This document shows positions 7,234 through 14,060 of a DNA stretch of 18,825 nt, piece after piece. This DNA comes from JANYCG01 sp031397915 (GTDB lineage Bacteria > Pseudomonadota > Gammaproteobacteria > Burkholderiales > Burkholderiaceae_C). Numbering within the stretch: the stretch's first letter is position 1; every line of letters begins with the position of its first letter. A program made the position numbers and the translations under genes. The notes beneath the pieces are model-generated. The model was not told the DNA's origin, ran no database searches, and worked only from the letters and a program-made list of their open reading frames with translations. The stretch covers positions 1 to 18,825 of the forward strand of contig JANNMM010000336.1 of the NCBI GenBank assembly GCA_031397915.1, in the 5' to 3' direction.

Positions 7234-8159
7234 ACGAACGTCAGTTCGCGCAAACTCTTGAAACGCTGGTGAAGACCCGTCAGCGGGTCGGTGAATTCAA
7301 TCTCCTTCGCCAATAGTTGCAGCGGCCTTTGGTGATCGTATTGCCCCTCGGGCGTGAGTACGGGGTAAATGCCGTCGTTCAAAATCGGCAACCCCAGCGC
7401 GTTCATGTGCACCCGCAACTGGTGGCGCTGGCCGGTGACGGGTTTCAACTCATACCGCGCAAACCCACCTTGGACTTCGAGGGGCCGAATGTCGGTGATC
7501 GCGTTGGGCGGGCCTTCCACCTCGCACTGCTGCATGAAGTGGGAGGATTCAACGATACGGGATTCGCGCCGCAATTCTCCATGTTTGGCGCCGTCATGCG
7601 GCCAGGGCAGGGTGGCCCTCCAGGGAGCAATCGCTTCGTAGGTTTTGTGCACGCTGCGATCGCGAAACAGCGCGTGGTAAGCGTCGCGTGTGGCCGGATT
7701 AACCGAGAACATTACCAGCCCGGCGGTGTCGCGGTCTATGCGGTGGATCGGCGCGAGGTCGTTCAAGCCGAGCTTGTTTTTGAGGCGCACCAGCACGGTT
7801 TCCTGCAGGTAATTGCCCGAGGGCGTCACAGGCAAAAAGTGCGGCTTGTCGACCACCAGCAGGTGCGTATCCTGGTGAAGGACGACTTCCTGAAACGGGA
7901 TCGACGCCTCTTGCGGCACTTCGCGGAAGTAATACAGACGAAGCCCCGCCTGGTAGGGCGTTTGCGCCGTGATGAGGCGGCCCGTATCTTCGACCACGTC
8001 GCCGTTGGCGAGCCGTTCGCGCCAGGCGTCTGCGCCAACGTGGGGAAACCGTTGAATCAGGAATTCAAACACACCCGGCCACGCCCCGGGTGGCAACATG
8101 GTGCAACTGGCCGACACGCCGTGCCGTGTGGGCGGCGGGTTGGGGCGAAAACGGGCCAT
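7173..8159 (-). CDS. RluA-family pseudouridine synthase
   Basis: The protein has 328 residues from the ATG at 8159; a TTG two codons upstream is possible but less likely. A family-like N-terminus (PPPTRHGVSASCTMLPPGAWPGVFEFLIQRFP) leads into an S4-like segment (WRERLANGDVVEDTG, 46-60). The catalytic RluA motif is HRIDRDTAGL, with catalytic D142. GQRHQLRVHMNALGLPILND and YP complete the C-terminal RluA signature. It isomerises uridine to pseudouridine in rRNA or tRNA; the exact site cannot be assigned. It lies 38 bases downstream of trmB, same strand, probably the last gene of that operon. Its final 20 codons overlap the 3' end of ydiJ by 61 bases on the opposite strand, and this tail (SRLASSVATCTASRPAPS) looks unlike the family, suggesting read-through into the neighbour after loss of an earlier stop. 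Confidence 0.92.
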   Translation of the reverse strand: MARFRPNPPPTRHGVSASCTMLPPGAWPGVFEFLIQRFPHVGADAWRERLANGDVVEDTGRLITAQTPYQAGLRLYYFREVPQEASIPFQEVVLHQDTHLLVVDKPHFLPVTPSGNYLQETVLVRLKNKLGLNDLAPIHRIDRDTAGLVMFSVNPATRDAYHALFRDRSVHKTYEAIAPWRATLPWPHDGAKHGELRRESRIVESSHFMQQCEVEGPPNAITDIRPLEVQGGFARYELKPVTGQRHQLRVHMNALGLPILNDGIYPVLTPEGQYDHQRPLQLLAKEIEFTDPLTGLHQRFKSLRELTFVQSRLASSVATCTASRPAPS

Positions 8160-8197
8160 CGCCAAAAAAACGCCGAGTCAGGTGTTTTTCGTGCGCC

Positions 8198-9007
8198 CTA
8201 AGCGGCGCGGCGCTTGAACACCACATCCCATACGCCGTGGCCCAGCTTGATGCCCCGGTTTTCGAACTTGGTCAGCGGCCGGTAGAAGGGCTTGGGTGCA
8301 TAACCCCTGCCATCACCGTCATCGGCTGCATCGTCCGCCACCGTGTTTTCAAGCAGCGGCTCGGCACGCAGCACGTCCAGAATCTGCTCGGCATACGGTT
8401 GCCAATCGGTGGCGCAGTGGATGTAGCCGCCGGGTTTAAGACGGGTGGCCAGCTTGGCGATGAGTGGGGGCTGGATCAAGCGCCGTTTGTTGTGGCGCTT
8501 TTTATGCCACGGGTCGGGGAAGAAGATGTGAATGCCGTCCAGGCTCTGCGGCGTGAGCATGTTGTCGATCACCTCCACCGCGTCGTGGGCGATGATGCGG
8601 ATATTGGCGAGGCCTTGTTCGCCAATGCGTTTGAGCAGCGCGCCGACGCCAGGCTCGTGGACTTCGCAGCAGAGGAAATCGGCGTCCGGCAGGGTCGCGG
8701 CGATCTGCGCCGTGGCTTCGCCCATGCCGAAGCCGATTTCAAGCACGCAGGGCCGATGCGCGCCGCTTTCGTCAGATTTTGCGAGGTTCAGGCCTGCAGG
8801 TCTCGCAATATCTCCGAAAGCAGCTATCAAATCAATAGTATTTGACGAATAGGGCAATAGCACTGATGGACCGATTTCGGTCATCGCGCGCGATTGGCCG
8901 GAAGTTGTGCGGCCAGCGCGGCGCACAAAACTCTTGATGAGGCGGGGGTGCGGGATGTCGCCCGTATTCAAGGCGTTTGGCGCGGCATGGGGGGTTGATT
9001 CAGTCAC
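8198..9007 (-). CDS. trmB: tRNA (guanine-N7-)-methyltransferase TrmB
   Basis: The protein has 269 residues from the GTG at 9007. TrmB makes m7G46 in tRNA variable loops using S-adenosylmethionine. Visible motifs are FVRRAGRTTSGQ (27-38), the SAM-binding VLEIGFGMGEATA (88-100), HIFFPDPWHKKRHNKRRL and GGYIHCATDWQPYA. I chose the GTG because GTGACTGA overlaps the gluQ stop (translational coupling) and places the conserved RSFVRR-like segment about 25 residues in; upstream codons would only extend into gluQ. Between LLPY and VLEIG the protein has about 20 extra residues (66-85, DIARPAGLNLAKSDESGAHR) compared with family members as I recall them. They are encoded by a palindrome-containing segment next to an AT-rich patch. 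Catalytic parts look intact, so it is probably functional. Confidence 0.93.
   Translation of the reverse strand: MTESTPHAAPNALNTGDIPHPRLIKSFVRRAGRTTSGQSRAMTEIGPSVLLPYSSNTIDLIAAFGDIARPAGLNLAKSDESGAHRPCVLEIGFGMGEATAQIAATLPDADFLCCEVHEPGVGALLKRIGEQGLANIRIIAHDAVEVIDNMLTPQSLDGIHIFFPDPWHKKRHNKRRLIQPPLIAKLATRLKPGGYIHCATDWQPYAEQILDVLRAEPLLENTVADDAADDGDGRGYAPKPFYRPLTKFENRGIKLGHGVWDVVFKRRAA
8753..8865. repeat. Palindromic and AT-rich in-frame segment inside trmB
   Basis: Bases 8779-8808 form an inverted repeat: TTGCGAG and CTCGCAA arms (7 bp, perfect) around a 16-base centre that itself contains the palindromes CAGGCCTG and CCTGCAGG. Immediately next (8823-8865) is an AT-rich stretch with CTAT-N7-ATAG and CAAATCAATAG, different in composition from the rest of the gene. 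The segment keeps the reading frame and corresponds to the extra residues of this TrmB. It resembles short interspersed repeats that I remember from Comamonadaceae genomes; that resemblance is from memory and unverified. Confidence 0.45.
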
Positions 9008-9929
9008 CTGTGCGATTGTAGAGATGTCGCCACTCTTCAACCCAGGCGCCGAAGGCGTCGGCCGCTCTGTCGCCTTTGCCGATTTCGGCTGTACCCGGTG
9101 CCACGCAACGCAATCCCAACCTTGAGGCTGCAGCATTCAATGCAACTGCCGGACTGCCCAGATCAAGCGTGGCAGCGCCGTTTTGTTTTGAGAGTTTTTC
9201 GCCGTTTTCACCCAGAACGAGTGGCACGTGAAAGTAACGCGGTGTTGGCACATTCAAGGCCTGTTGCAACCGGATTTGGCGCGCCGTGTTGTCGGCCAGG
9301 TCTTCACCGCGCACCACATCGGTGATGCCCTGCGCCGCGTCGTCAACCACCACGGCCAGTTGGTAGGTGAAAAAGCCGTCGGCGCGTTTCAGGGGGAAGT
9401 CGCCAACACTTTGTTCGACGTTTTGGGATTGAAGACCCAGCCTGCGGTCTTGCCACCTTATGGTTGGCGCGCCATGATCATTGACAGGGTCCGTGCGCAA
9501 CCGCCACGCCTCTCCCGCCTTGCCGTGAATGCTTTTGCGGCAGGTGCCCGGATAAACCAGTTCCCCGCCGCGAACACGGGCGCGCCCATCGGCGGCCGAG
9601 GCTGCTTCAATGTCTTTGCGGGAGCAGCGGCAGGGGTAGGCCAGGCCGCGCTGGATCAAATCGTCCAGCGCTCTTTGGTAGTGCGGGGCGCGAGTGGACT
9701 GGTAAACCGGTGCTTCATCGGGCACAAGCCCGAGCGCGGCCAGTTGCACCAGGATGACGGCGTCCATGCCGTCTATGCAGCGGGGCGCATCGACGTCTTC
9801 CATGCGCACCAGCCACTGCCCACCGTGCGCCCGTGCGTCAAGCCAGCTGGCCAATGCGGCCACCAGGGAGCCCGCATGCAGCGGCCCCGTAGGTGACGGC
9901 GCAAATCTTCCCCTGTAGCCCGAATTCAT
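9000..9929 (-). CDS. gluQ: Glutamyl-queuosine tRNA(Asp) synthetase
   Basis: The protein has 309 residues. GluQRS is a truncated glutamyl-tRNA synthetase without an anticodon-binding domain; it activates glutamate and attaches it to queuosine at position 34 of tRNA-Asp. The class I HIGH-like motif is at RFAPSPTGPLHAGSL (8-22) and the KMSKS-like motif is KLSKQ (245-249). The zinc site C100-x-C102 ... Y126-x3-C130 matches the CxC...YxxxC arrangement of this family. The length near 300 separates it from full GltX (about 470). The start at 9929 gives MNSGYRGRFAPS, the family start; longer in-frame versions run into the upstream gene. It begins 4 bases after the upstream oxidoreductase stop, and its own stop overlaps trmB's GTG. 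Confidence 0.95.
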   Translation of the reverse strand: MNSGYRGRFAPSPTGPLHAGSLVAALASWLDARAHGGQWLVRMEDVDAPRCIDGMDAVILVQLAALGLVPDEAPVYQSTRAPHYQRALDDLIQRGLAYPCRCSRKDIEAASAADGRARVRGGELVYPGTCRKSIHGKAGEAWRLRTDPVNDHGAPTIRWQDRRLGLQSQNVEQSVGDFPLKRADGFFTYQLAVVVDDAAQGITDVVRGEDLADNTARQIRLQQALNVPTPRYFHVPLVLGENGEKLSKQNGAATLDLGSPAVALNAAASRLGLRCVAPGTAEIGKGDRAADAFGAWVEEWRHLYNRTGD

Positions 9930-9933
9930 CCCA

Positions 9934-10998
9934 TCACAGAACCGCCAGCGCCATTTCCAGCCCCGAGACAAATGCGTTTTCCACCCGATGGCCCAGGCAC
10001 CAGTCGCCACACAGGCCGATGCCTGAAGGGGCGTGCCACAGGTGGCTCTTGCCCAGCGCCTGGGTGGTCTGCGCATAAAGCCAGCGGCGTGTTTGCGTCT
10101 GGGCCGGCACGGCGCGGATACCGGTCACCTCTGAAAATGCCTTGAGCAGCTTCGCCTGCGCGCGCGCGTCGTCGTCCTGCAGGTGTTCGGCCGACCAGGC
10201 GGCGCTGGCCTGCACGGTCCAGCGTTCCACCGTGCCGCGCCCGGGTTTGGACGACTCGCGCGCCAGCCAGGCGACGCGGTGGTGGGTGCTGCGCGCGGCG
10301 TTCCACTGAGGGCCCAGTGCCGACAAATTCGGCTGCATGGCCTGTGGAAAGGCCAGCATCAGGGTCCAGCAAGGCGCGACTTGAACCGCTTCGAGCGCCT
10401 TGAAGTTGGCAGTCAGTTTGGACACCCGCAGCAGGTCGTGGGCCTGGGGTGCCGGCAGCGCCAGCACCAGTGCATCAAAGCCGGGCGCCACGTGCTGGCC
10501 ACCATCCACACCCTGGGTGCGCAATTGCCAGCGCTGTCCACCCAACGCGTCTTGCTCAATGTGCGTGACACGGGTCGAGAGTTCGACCAGACCGGCGTCG
10601 AGCAAAGGGCGCGCCCAGGCGCCCACCAGCGCCTGCATGCCCGGCATCGGCACCCAATGGGGCTCGCGCGCTGGCAGGCCGGCGGCGGCGACGCGCCCCA
10701 ACTCGTCGAGCACCCGCACGGTGTTGGCGCTCCAGGGCTTGCACAGGCCGGGCACAGTTTCCAAAGCACGCGCAAAGCGGGCATCGCGCACGGTGAAATA
10801 CTGCGCGCCTGAATCGAAGCTGCCAAACGGTGAATCCACTGTGGCCATGCGGCCGCCCACTGCCCCGTCCTGCTCAAACACGGTGACACGGTGCCCCGCT
10901 TGCACCAGGGTGCGTGCACAGCTGATACCCGCCATGCCGGCGCCAATGACGGCAATATGTCGGGCCTTGGAGCGGGGGGCGGGGGTGGTTTTGGGCAT
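9934..10998 (-). CDS. Renalase-like NAD(P)/FAD-dependent amine oxidoreductase
   Basis: The protein has 354 residues from the ATG at 10998, which is preceded by AGGAG at suitable spacing; an upstream in-frame ATG at 11055 lies inside the lysR gene and is rejected. The N-terminus carries the dinucleotide-binding Rossmann motif (HIAVIGAGMAGISCARTL, G19-x-G21-x2-G24, with E42 ending the second strand) and the GGRM motif (48-51) of flavin amine-oxidase-like proteins. DSGAQYFTVRD is typical of the renalase-like (COG3380) group. The C-terminal IGLCGDWCLGHRVENAFVSGLEMA is the FAD-closing motif, showing that the fold is complete. Substrates of bacterial members are mostly unknown. It lies between lysR (40 bases upstream) and gluQ (4 bases downstream), all on one strand. 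Confidence 0.9.
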   Translation of the reverse strand: MPKTTPAPRSKARHIAVIGAGMAGISCARTLVQAGHRVTVFEQDGAVGGRMATVDSPFGSFDSGAQYFTVRDARFARALETVPGLCKPWSANTVRVLDELGRVAAAGLPAREPHWVPMPGMQALVGAWARPLLDAGLVELSTRVTHIEQDALGGQRWQLRTQGVDGGQHVAPGFDALVLALPAPQAHDLLRVSKLTANFKALEAVQVAPCWTLMLAFPQAMQPNLSALGPQWNAARSTHHRVAWLARESSKPGRGTVERWTVQASAAWSAEHLQDDDARAQAKLLKAFSEVTGIRAVPAQTQTRRWLYAQTTQALGKSHLWHAPSGIGLCGDWCLGHRVENAFVSGLEMALAVL

Positions 10999-11038
10999 AA
11001 GGGGCGCTCCTGGGTTTTTGCGGTGTCTGTTGCGCACT

Positions 11039-12019
11039 TTACACGGGCCGGTCATGCCGACCAGTCAGGGAGCCCTTCTCTACCGCTGGTCTTTGGTGCA
11101 GCAGCGCAGCGCGTGTTGCCGGGCTTTCCAGCCGTTTGAGCCACCACTGCAAAGCGCGTCCCTGCTGGCCGCGGCCTTCGGCACGCCAGGCGTATTGAAG
11201 CCGCACCACGCGCTCGGCGCGTTGCACGCGTTTGACGACCAGGCGCCCCGTATCAATGAAGCCCTGCGCCATTTGCTGCGGCACAAAACCGCCGCCCAGG
11301 CCACGCAGGTGCGCATCGAGTTTGGCCACCATGTCCGGCACGGTGAAGACCTCCTGGCCCGCGAGCAGGCCAAACGTCAGGCCACTGAGGCTATGCACCG
11401 AGTCGGCCACTGCCACCGCGCGGTGCCGCGCCACCAGCTCGTCGCTCAGGGGCTCGGGTGCAGCGGCCAGCGGGTGGTGCGGCGCCACCGCGTAGACAAA
11501 ATCCAGCCGCCCCATCGGTTTGGCCTGCACGCCGGCGGTGGTGCCAGACTCAATCGCCACGCCAAGGGCCAGATCGGCCTGCCCGCTCGTCAAGGCCAGC
11601 AAGGTGCCCGACAAGGCCTCGTCGCGCAACTTGATTTGGGTTGGCGCATTCTGGGCAAAAAAGGCCTCACACAGCTCCATCACGGTGGGGCGCGAAACGA
11701 TGCCGTCCACTGCAATTGTCAACTGTGGCTCCCAGCCCGTGGCTACCCGCTTCACGCGGTTGGCGATGGCATCGAGCTCCAGCAGCAGGCGGTTGCCTTC
11801 ACGCAGCAATTCGCCGCCGGCCGCCGTCAAGCGTGCCTGGCGGGAACGGCGGTCAAACAGCAGCACATCCAGCGCGTCTTCCATCTGGCGCACGCGGTAA
11901 GAGAGCGCGCTGGGCACCAGGCCGAGTTGCCGCGCGGCTGCGGCAAAGCTGCCTTCGCTGGCGATGGTTTGCAACATGGCGAGGGCGTCGGGCGTCAACG
12001 TATTGCGGGTGGTTTGCAT
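11039..12019 (-). CDS. LysR-family regulator, YhaJ-like
   Basis: The protein has 326 residues from the ATG at 12019. A winged helix-turn-helix occupies about residues 7-66 (LTPDALAMLQTIASEGSFAAAARQLGLVPSALSYRVRQME), and the effector-binding domain runs from about residue 85. The VPSALSYRVRQME recognition segment and the GWEPQLTIAVDGIV junction closely resemble E. coli YhaJ as I recall it. YhaJ is known to respond to quinone-like aromatic products and to control yhaK (pirin) and yqjF (DoxX). The longer start at 12040 is disfavoured because that ATG sits inside the palindromic operator. It is divergent from pirin and upstream of the FAD oxidoreductase. Likely regulation is autorepression plus activation of the pirin operon, inferred from the operator position. 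Confidence 0.93.
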   Translation of the reverse strand: MQTTRNTLTPDALAMLQTIASEGSFAAAARQLGLVPSALSYRVRQMEDALDVLLFDRRSRQARLTAAGGELLREGNRLLLELDAIANRVKRVATGWEPQLTIAVDGIVSRPTVMELCEAFFAQNAPTQIKLRDEALSGTLLALTSGQADLALGVAIESGTTAGVQAKPMGRLDFVYAVAPHHPLAAAPEPLSDELVARHRAVAVADSVHSLSGLTFGLLAGQEVFTVPDMVAKLDAHLRGLGGGFVPQQMAQGFIDTGRLVVKRVQRAERVVRLQYAWRAEGRGQQGRALQWWLKRLESPATRAALLHQRPAVEKGSLTGRHDRPV

Positions 12020-12031
12020 AATGCATCGCCG

Positions 12032-12054
12032 ATCATTCAAAAAAATTGAATGAT
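12032..12054. promoter_or_regulatory. LysR-type operator: perfect 9-bp inverted repeat
   Basis: ATCATTCAA, five A bases, then TTGAATGAT: perfect 9-base arms containing a T-N11-A LysR box. Its centre (12043) is about 64 bases upstream of the start site predicted for pirin, the classic LysR recognition position, and it overlaps the predicted -10 of lysR (12049 to 12044), as expected for autorepression. A weaker dyad, TCAA-TTG-TTGA at 12069-12079, is suitably placed to be the activation site. Confidence 0.7.
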
Positions 12055-12072
12055 GCCATCAAATGGAATCAA

Positions 12073-12100
12073 TTGTTGAGGTGCCTTGCGGGGCTAAAGT
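12073..12100 (+). promoter_or_regulatory. Predicted promoter of the pirin-DoxX-flavodoxin operon
   Basis: A poor -35 (TTGTTG, 12073-12078), a 16-base spacer and -10 TAAAGT (12095-12100) predict a start near 12107 and a leader of about 40 bases before the pirin ATG. A weak -35 fits a promoter that needs a LysR activator bound just upstream. This is a prediction from consensus only. Confidence 0.45.
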
Positions 12101-12145
12101 TCAGGCCATGCAAACACGTGCCTCCAAACTCTTGAAAGCAACACC

Positions 12146-12847
12146 ATGATCACCCTGCGCAAGTCTGGCGAGCGCGGCTTTGCCGACCACGGCTGGCTCA
12201 AGTCTTTCCACAGTTTTTCGTTCGCCGGTTACCACGACCCGAAACATATGGGCTTTGGCAACTTGCGCGTGATCAACGAAGACCGCATCGCGCCGGGCAC
12301 CGGGTTTGGCACCCATGGCCACCGCGACATGGAGGTCATCAGCTACGTGCTCTCTGGCAATATTGCCCACAAAGACACCTTGGGCAATGTCAAGGGCATT
12401 CCCCCGGGCGACGTGCAGCGCATGAGCGCGGGCACCGGCGTGCAACACAGCGAGTTCAACCACGCGCCGAATGAAGCCACGCATTTCCTGCAAATCTGGA
12501 TCGAACCCAATGTGACCGGCATTGCGCCAAGTTACGAGCAGAAGACCTTTGCCGATTCGGAGAAGCGCGGCGCCTTGCGGCTGGTGGCCTCCAGCGACGG
12601 CGCCAACGGCTCGGTGACGATCCACGCCGACGCCGCCTTGCGCGCCGGCCTGTTTGACGGCGACGAGCGCGCAGTATTGGCGCTCGACCCGGCGCGCAAG
12701 AGTTATGTTCACCTGATCCGCGGTGAATTGCAGGTCAACGGCCAGGCCTTGAATGGCGGCGATGCGGCCTTGATCACCGGCGAAACCCGCCTTGAATTGG
12801 CCAAGGGCAAGCAGGCCGAAGTGCTGGTGTTTGAACTGGCTGCCTGA
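12146..12847 (+). CDS. Pirin family protein (YhaK-like bicupin)
   Basis: The protein has 233 residues, the usual length for bacterial YhaK-type pirins. It begins MITLRKSGERGFADHGWLKS and continues SFHSFSFAGYHDPKHMGFGNLRVINEDRI, a strongly conserved family block. The cupin metal ligands H57, H59, H101 and E103 are all present (FGTHGHRDMEVISYVL and GVQHSEFNH). Bacterial pirins are iron- or copper-binding bicupins; some show quercetin dioxygenase activity and many respond to redox or electrophile stress. GAAAG lies about 9 bases before the ATG. It is the first gene of an apparent three-gene operon divergent from lysR. The enzymatic role here is not provable from sequence. Confidence 0.95.
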   Translation: MITLRKSGERGFADHGWLKSFHSFSFAGYHDPKHMGFGNLRVINEDRIAPGTGFGTHGHRDMEVISYVLSGNIAHKDTLGNVKGIPPGDVQRMSAGTGVQHSEFNHAPNEATHFLQIWIEPNVTGIAPSYEQKTFADSEKRGALRLVASSDGANGSVTIHADAALRAGLFDGDERAVLALDPARKSYVHLIRGELQVNGQALNGGDAALITGETRLELAKGKQAEVLVFELAA

Positions 12848-12883
12848 TTTTTCTTTTCAATTTTCTTCCCTTTCTTTTTTACC
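12848..12883 (+). other. Pyrimidine-rich tract between pirin and DoxX genes
   Basis: Almost the whole spacer between the pirin stop and the DoxX Shine-Dalgarno is T/C-rich (runs TTTTTCTTTTC, then CTTCCCTTTCTTTTTT). No stem precedes it, so it is not a classic terminator. It could favour ribosomal protein S1 binding or Rho/pausing effects; no function is demonstrated. Confidence 0.4.
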
Positions 12884-12896
12884 CAAGGAGCTTTCC

Positions 12897-13307
12897 ATGA
12901 TTTCATCCCTCATCAACCCCTTCACTCTGGCGGGCCGCGTTTTGCTGGCAGCGTTGTTCATTCCGGCTGGCCTGAGCAAGATCACCGGTTTCGCTGGTAC
13001 TGCGGGTTACATCGCCTCCAAGGGCCTGCCGCTGCCGGAAGTGGGTGTGGTGCTGGCCATCGCCGTTGAGGTGTTGGCCGGACTGGCGCTGCTGGTCGGG
13101 TTTGGCACACGTTATGCGGCGCTCGCGCTGGCGCTCTTTACGCTTGCGGCCACGTTCATCTTCCACAATTTCTGGGCTGTGCCGACGGACCAGGTGATGG
13201 TGCAGCAACTGATGTTCATGAAAAACATCGCGGTGGTCGGCGGCCTCTTGGTACTGGCCGCGCACGGCGCCGGCAAGTTGAGCTTTGACGCCAAACGCGC
13301 TGCCTGA
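12897..13307 (+). CDS. DoxX family membrane protein
   Basis: The protein has 136 residues from the ATG at 12897, with a strong Shine-Dalgarno AAGGAG at 12885-12890. It starts MISSLINPFTLAGRVLLAALFIPAGLSKI, the DoxX N-terminal signature (R-x2-L/A-x-LFIxAGxxK). Four hydrophobic segments are visible at about residues 11-29, 48-69, 72-92 and 106-122, so it is an inner-membrane protein. DoxX-like proteins (for example E. coli YqjF) accompany quinone or thiol-stress genes; the molecular function is poorly known. In E. coli the YhaJ regulator controls a DoxX gene (yqjF) and a pirin gene at separate loci, whereas here both sit beside the LysR gene. It is separated from pirin by 49 bases and from the flavodoxin gene by 37 bases. 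Confidence 0.93.
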   Translation: MISSLINPFTLAGRVLLAALFIPAGLSKITGFAGTAGYIASKGLPLPEVGVVLAIAVEVLAGLALLVGFGTRYAALALALFTLAATFIFHNFWAVPTDQVMVQQLMFMKNIAVVGGLLVLAAHGAGKLSFDAKRAA

Positions 13308-13344
13308 TTTCAAATCGCCGGTCGCAGGCAAAATCCAGACCACC

Positions 13345-13902
13345 ATGAGCCAGATCGTTGTTGTTTACCACTCGGGCTACGGCCACACGCAGCGCATGGC
13401 GCAGGCGGTGGCCCAAGGCGCACAGGCACAACTGCTGGCCATCGACGCTGACGGCAACCTGCCCGAAGGCGGCTGGGACATGCTGAACGCCGCTGAGGCG
13501 ATCATCTTCGGCTCGCCCACCTACATGGGTTCGGTGAGCTGGCAGTTCAAGAAATTTGCCGATGCATCCAGCAAGCCCTGGTACGTGCAGGCCTGGAAAG
13601 ACAAACTCGCGGCAGGATTCACCAACAGCGGCGGTTTGAACGGCGACAAGCTGGCCACGCTGGACACGCTGTTTCACCTGGCCATGCAGCATTCGATGCT
13701 CTGGGTGAGCCAGGGCCTCTTGCCGTCGAACCTCAAAAAATCCAGCCGCGCCGACCCGAATAATTTGGTCTCGTACAGCGGTGCCATGGCCCACTCGCCG
13801 GCGGACTCGTCGCCTGCCGAGATGAACCCGGGCGACCTGGCGACTGCGCGCCTGCTCGGTGAACGAGTGGCTTCGCTTGTGCTGCGCTTTAAGGTGCTAT
13901 AA
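13345..13902 (+). CDS. Flavodoxin/WrbA-like NAD(P)H:quinone oxidoreductase family protein
   Basis: The protein has 185 residues from the ATG at 13345. The phosphate-binding loop of the flavodoxin fold is at YHSGYGHTQRMA (8-19), and the second FMN loop IIFGSPTYMGSVSWQFKKFAD (53-73) is typical of the NADPH-dependent FMN reductase/WrbA group. A flavodoxin core with GFTNSGGLNGDKLATL (91-106) follows. Such enzymes carry out two-electron quinone reduction that avoids semiquinones, which fits the pirin/DoxX/YhaJ-like neighbourhood. A TTG-initiated extension overlapping the DoxX end is rejected because MSQIVVVYHSG is the natural family start. The last codons and the stop lie at the edge of an AT-rich repeat-like segment. 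Confidence 0.92.
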   Translation: MSQIVVVYHSGYGHTQRMAQAVAQGAQAQLLAIDADGNLPEGGWDMLNAAEAIIFGSPTYMGSVSWQFKKFADASSKPWYVQAWKDKLAAGFTNSGGLNGDKLATLDTLFHLAMQHSMLWVSQGLLPSNLKKSSRADPNNLVSYSGAMAHSPADSSPAEMNPGDLATARLLGERVASLVLRFKVL

Positions 13903-13931
13903 ATACGGTAGCATAAAAACGAATAAATACG
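13899..13931. repeat. Short AT-rich direct repeat after the flavodoxin gene
   Basis: ATAAATACG occurs at 13899-13907 and again at 13923-13931, a 24-base period, with the flavodoxin TAA stop inside the first copy. It may be a relic of a small interspersed repeat. No gene is visible in the 179-base spacer up to dnaE. Confidence 0.4.
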
Positions 13932-13983
13932 TGACTTGATGGCCTGAAAAGCTCTGAAAGTGTCATCGCAGCGTCAAAGTAAG

Positions 13984-14014
13984 GCCAATCGTACCCATAT
14001 TGGGGTTGATTGGC
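13984..14014. other. Strong hairpin in the spacer upstream of dnaE
   Basis: GCCAATC (13984-13990) pairs perfectly with GATTGGC (14008-14014), and inner ACCC/GGGT bases extend the stem around a short AT loop. No T-run follows on either strand, so it is not a textbook intrinsic terminator. It could end the pirin operon transcript, protect a 3' end, or be a protein-binding dyad for dnaE control. Confidence 0.45.
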
Positions 14015-14060
14015 GCTGGATCGGGTTAATTTGAGCAGATGTCGACAGGAACCGGCACCG

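Noticed and set aside
9008..9136. Longer TrmB starting at the ATG at 9136
   Set aside because: The additional residues fall inside the gluQ coding region and lack TrmB similarity; the GTG at 9007 overlaps the gluQ stop in a standard coupling arrangement.
12020..12040. lysR start at the ATG at 12040
   Set aside because: That ATG lies inside the right-hand end of the perfect inverted repeat expected to be the LysR operator; the ATG at 12019 is more likely.
10400..12049. 549-codon plus-strand open frame
   Set aside because: Antisense to the FAD oxidoreductase and lysR, both of which show clear domains; composition is Ser/Arg/Ala/Pro-rich without motifs.
12848..12883. T-rich tract as an intrinsic terminator after pirin
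   Set aside because: No stem-loop precedes the T-runs, and a strong Shine-Dalgarno for DoxX follows at once, so it is kept only as an unexplained tract.
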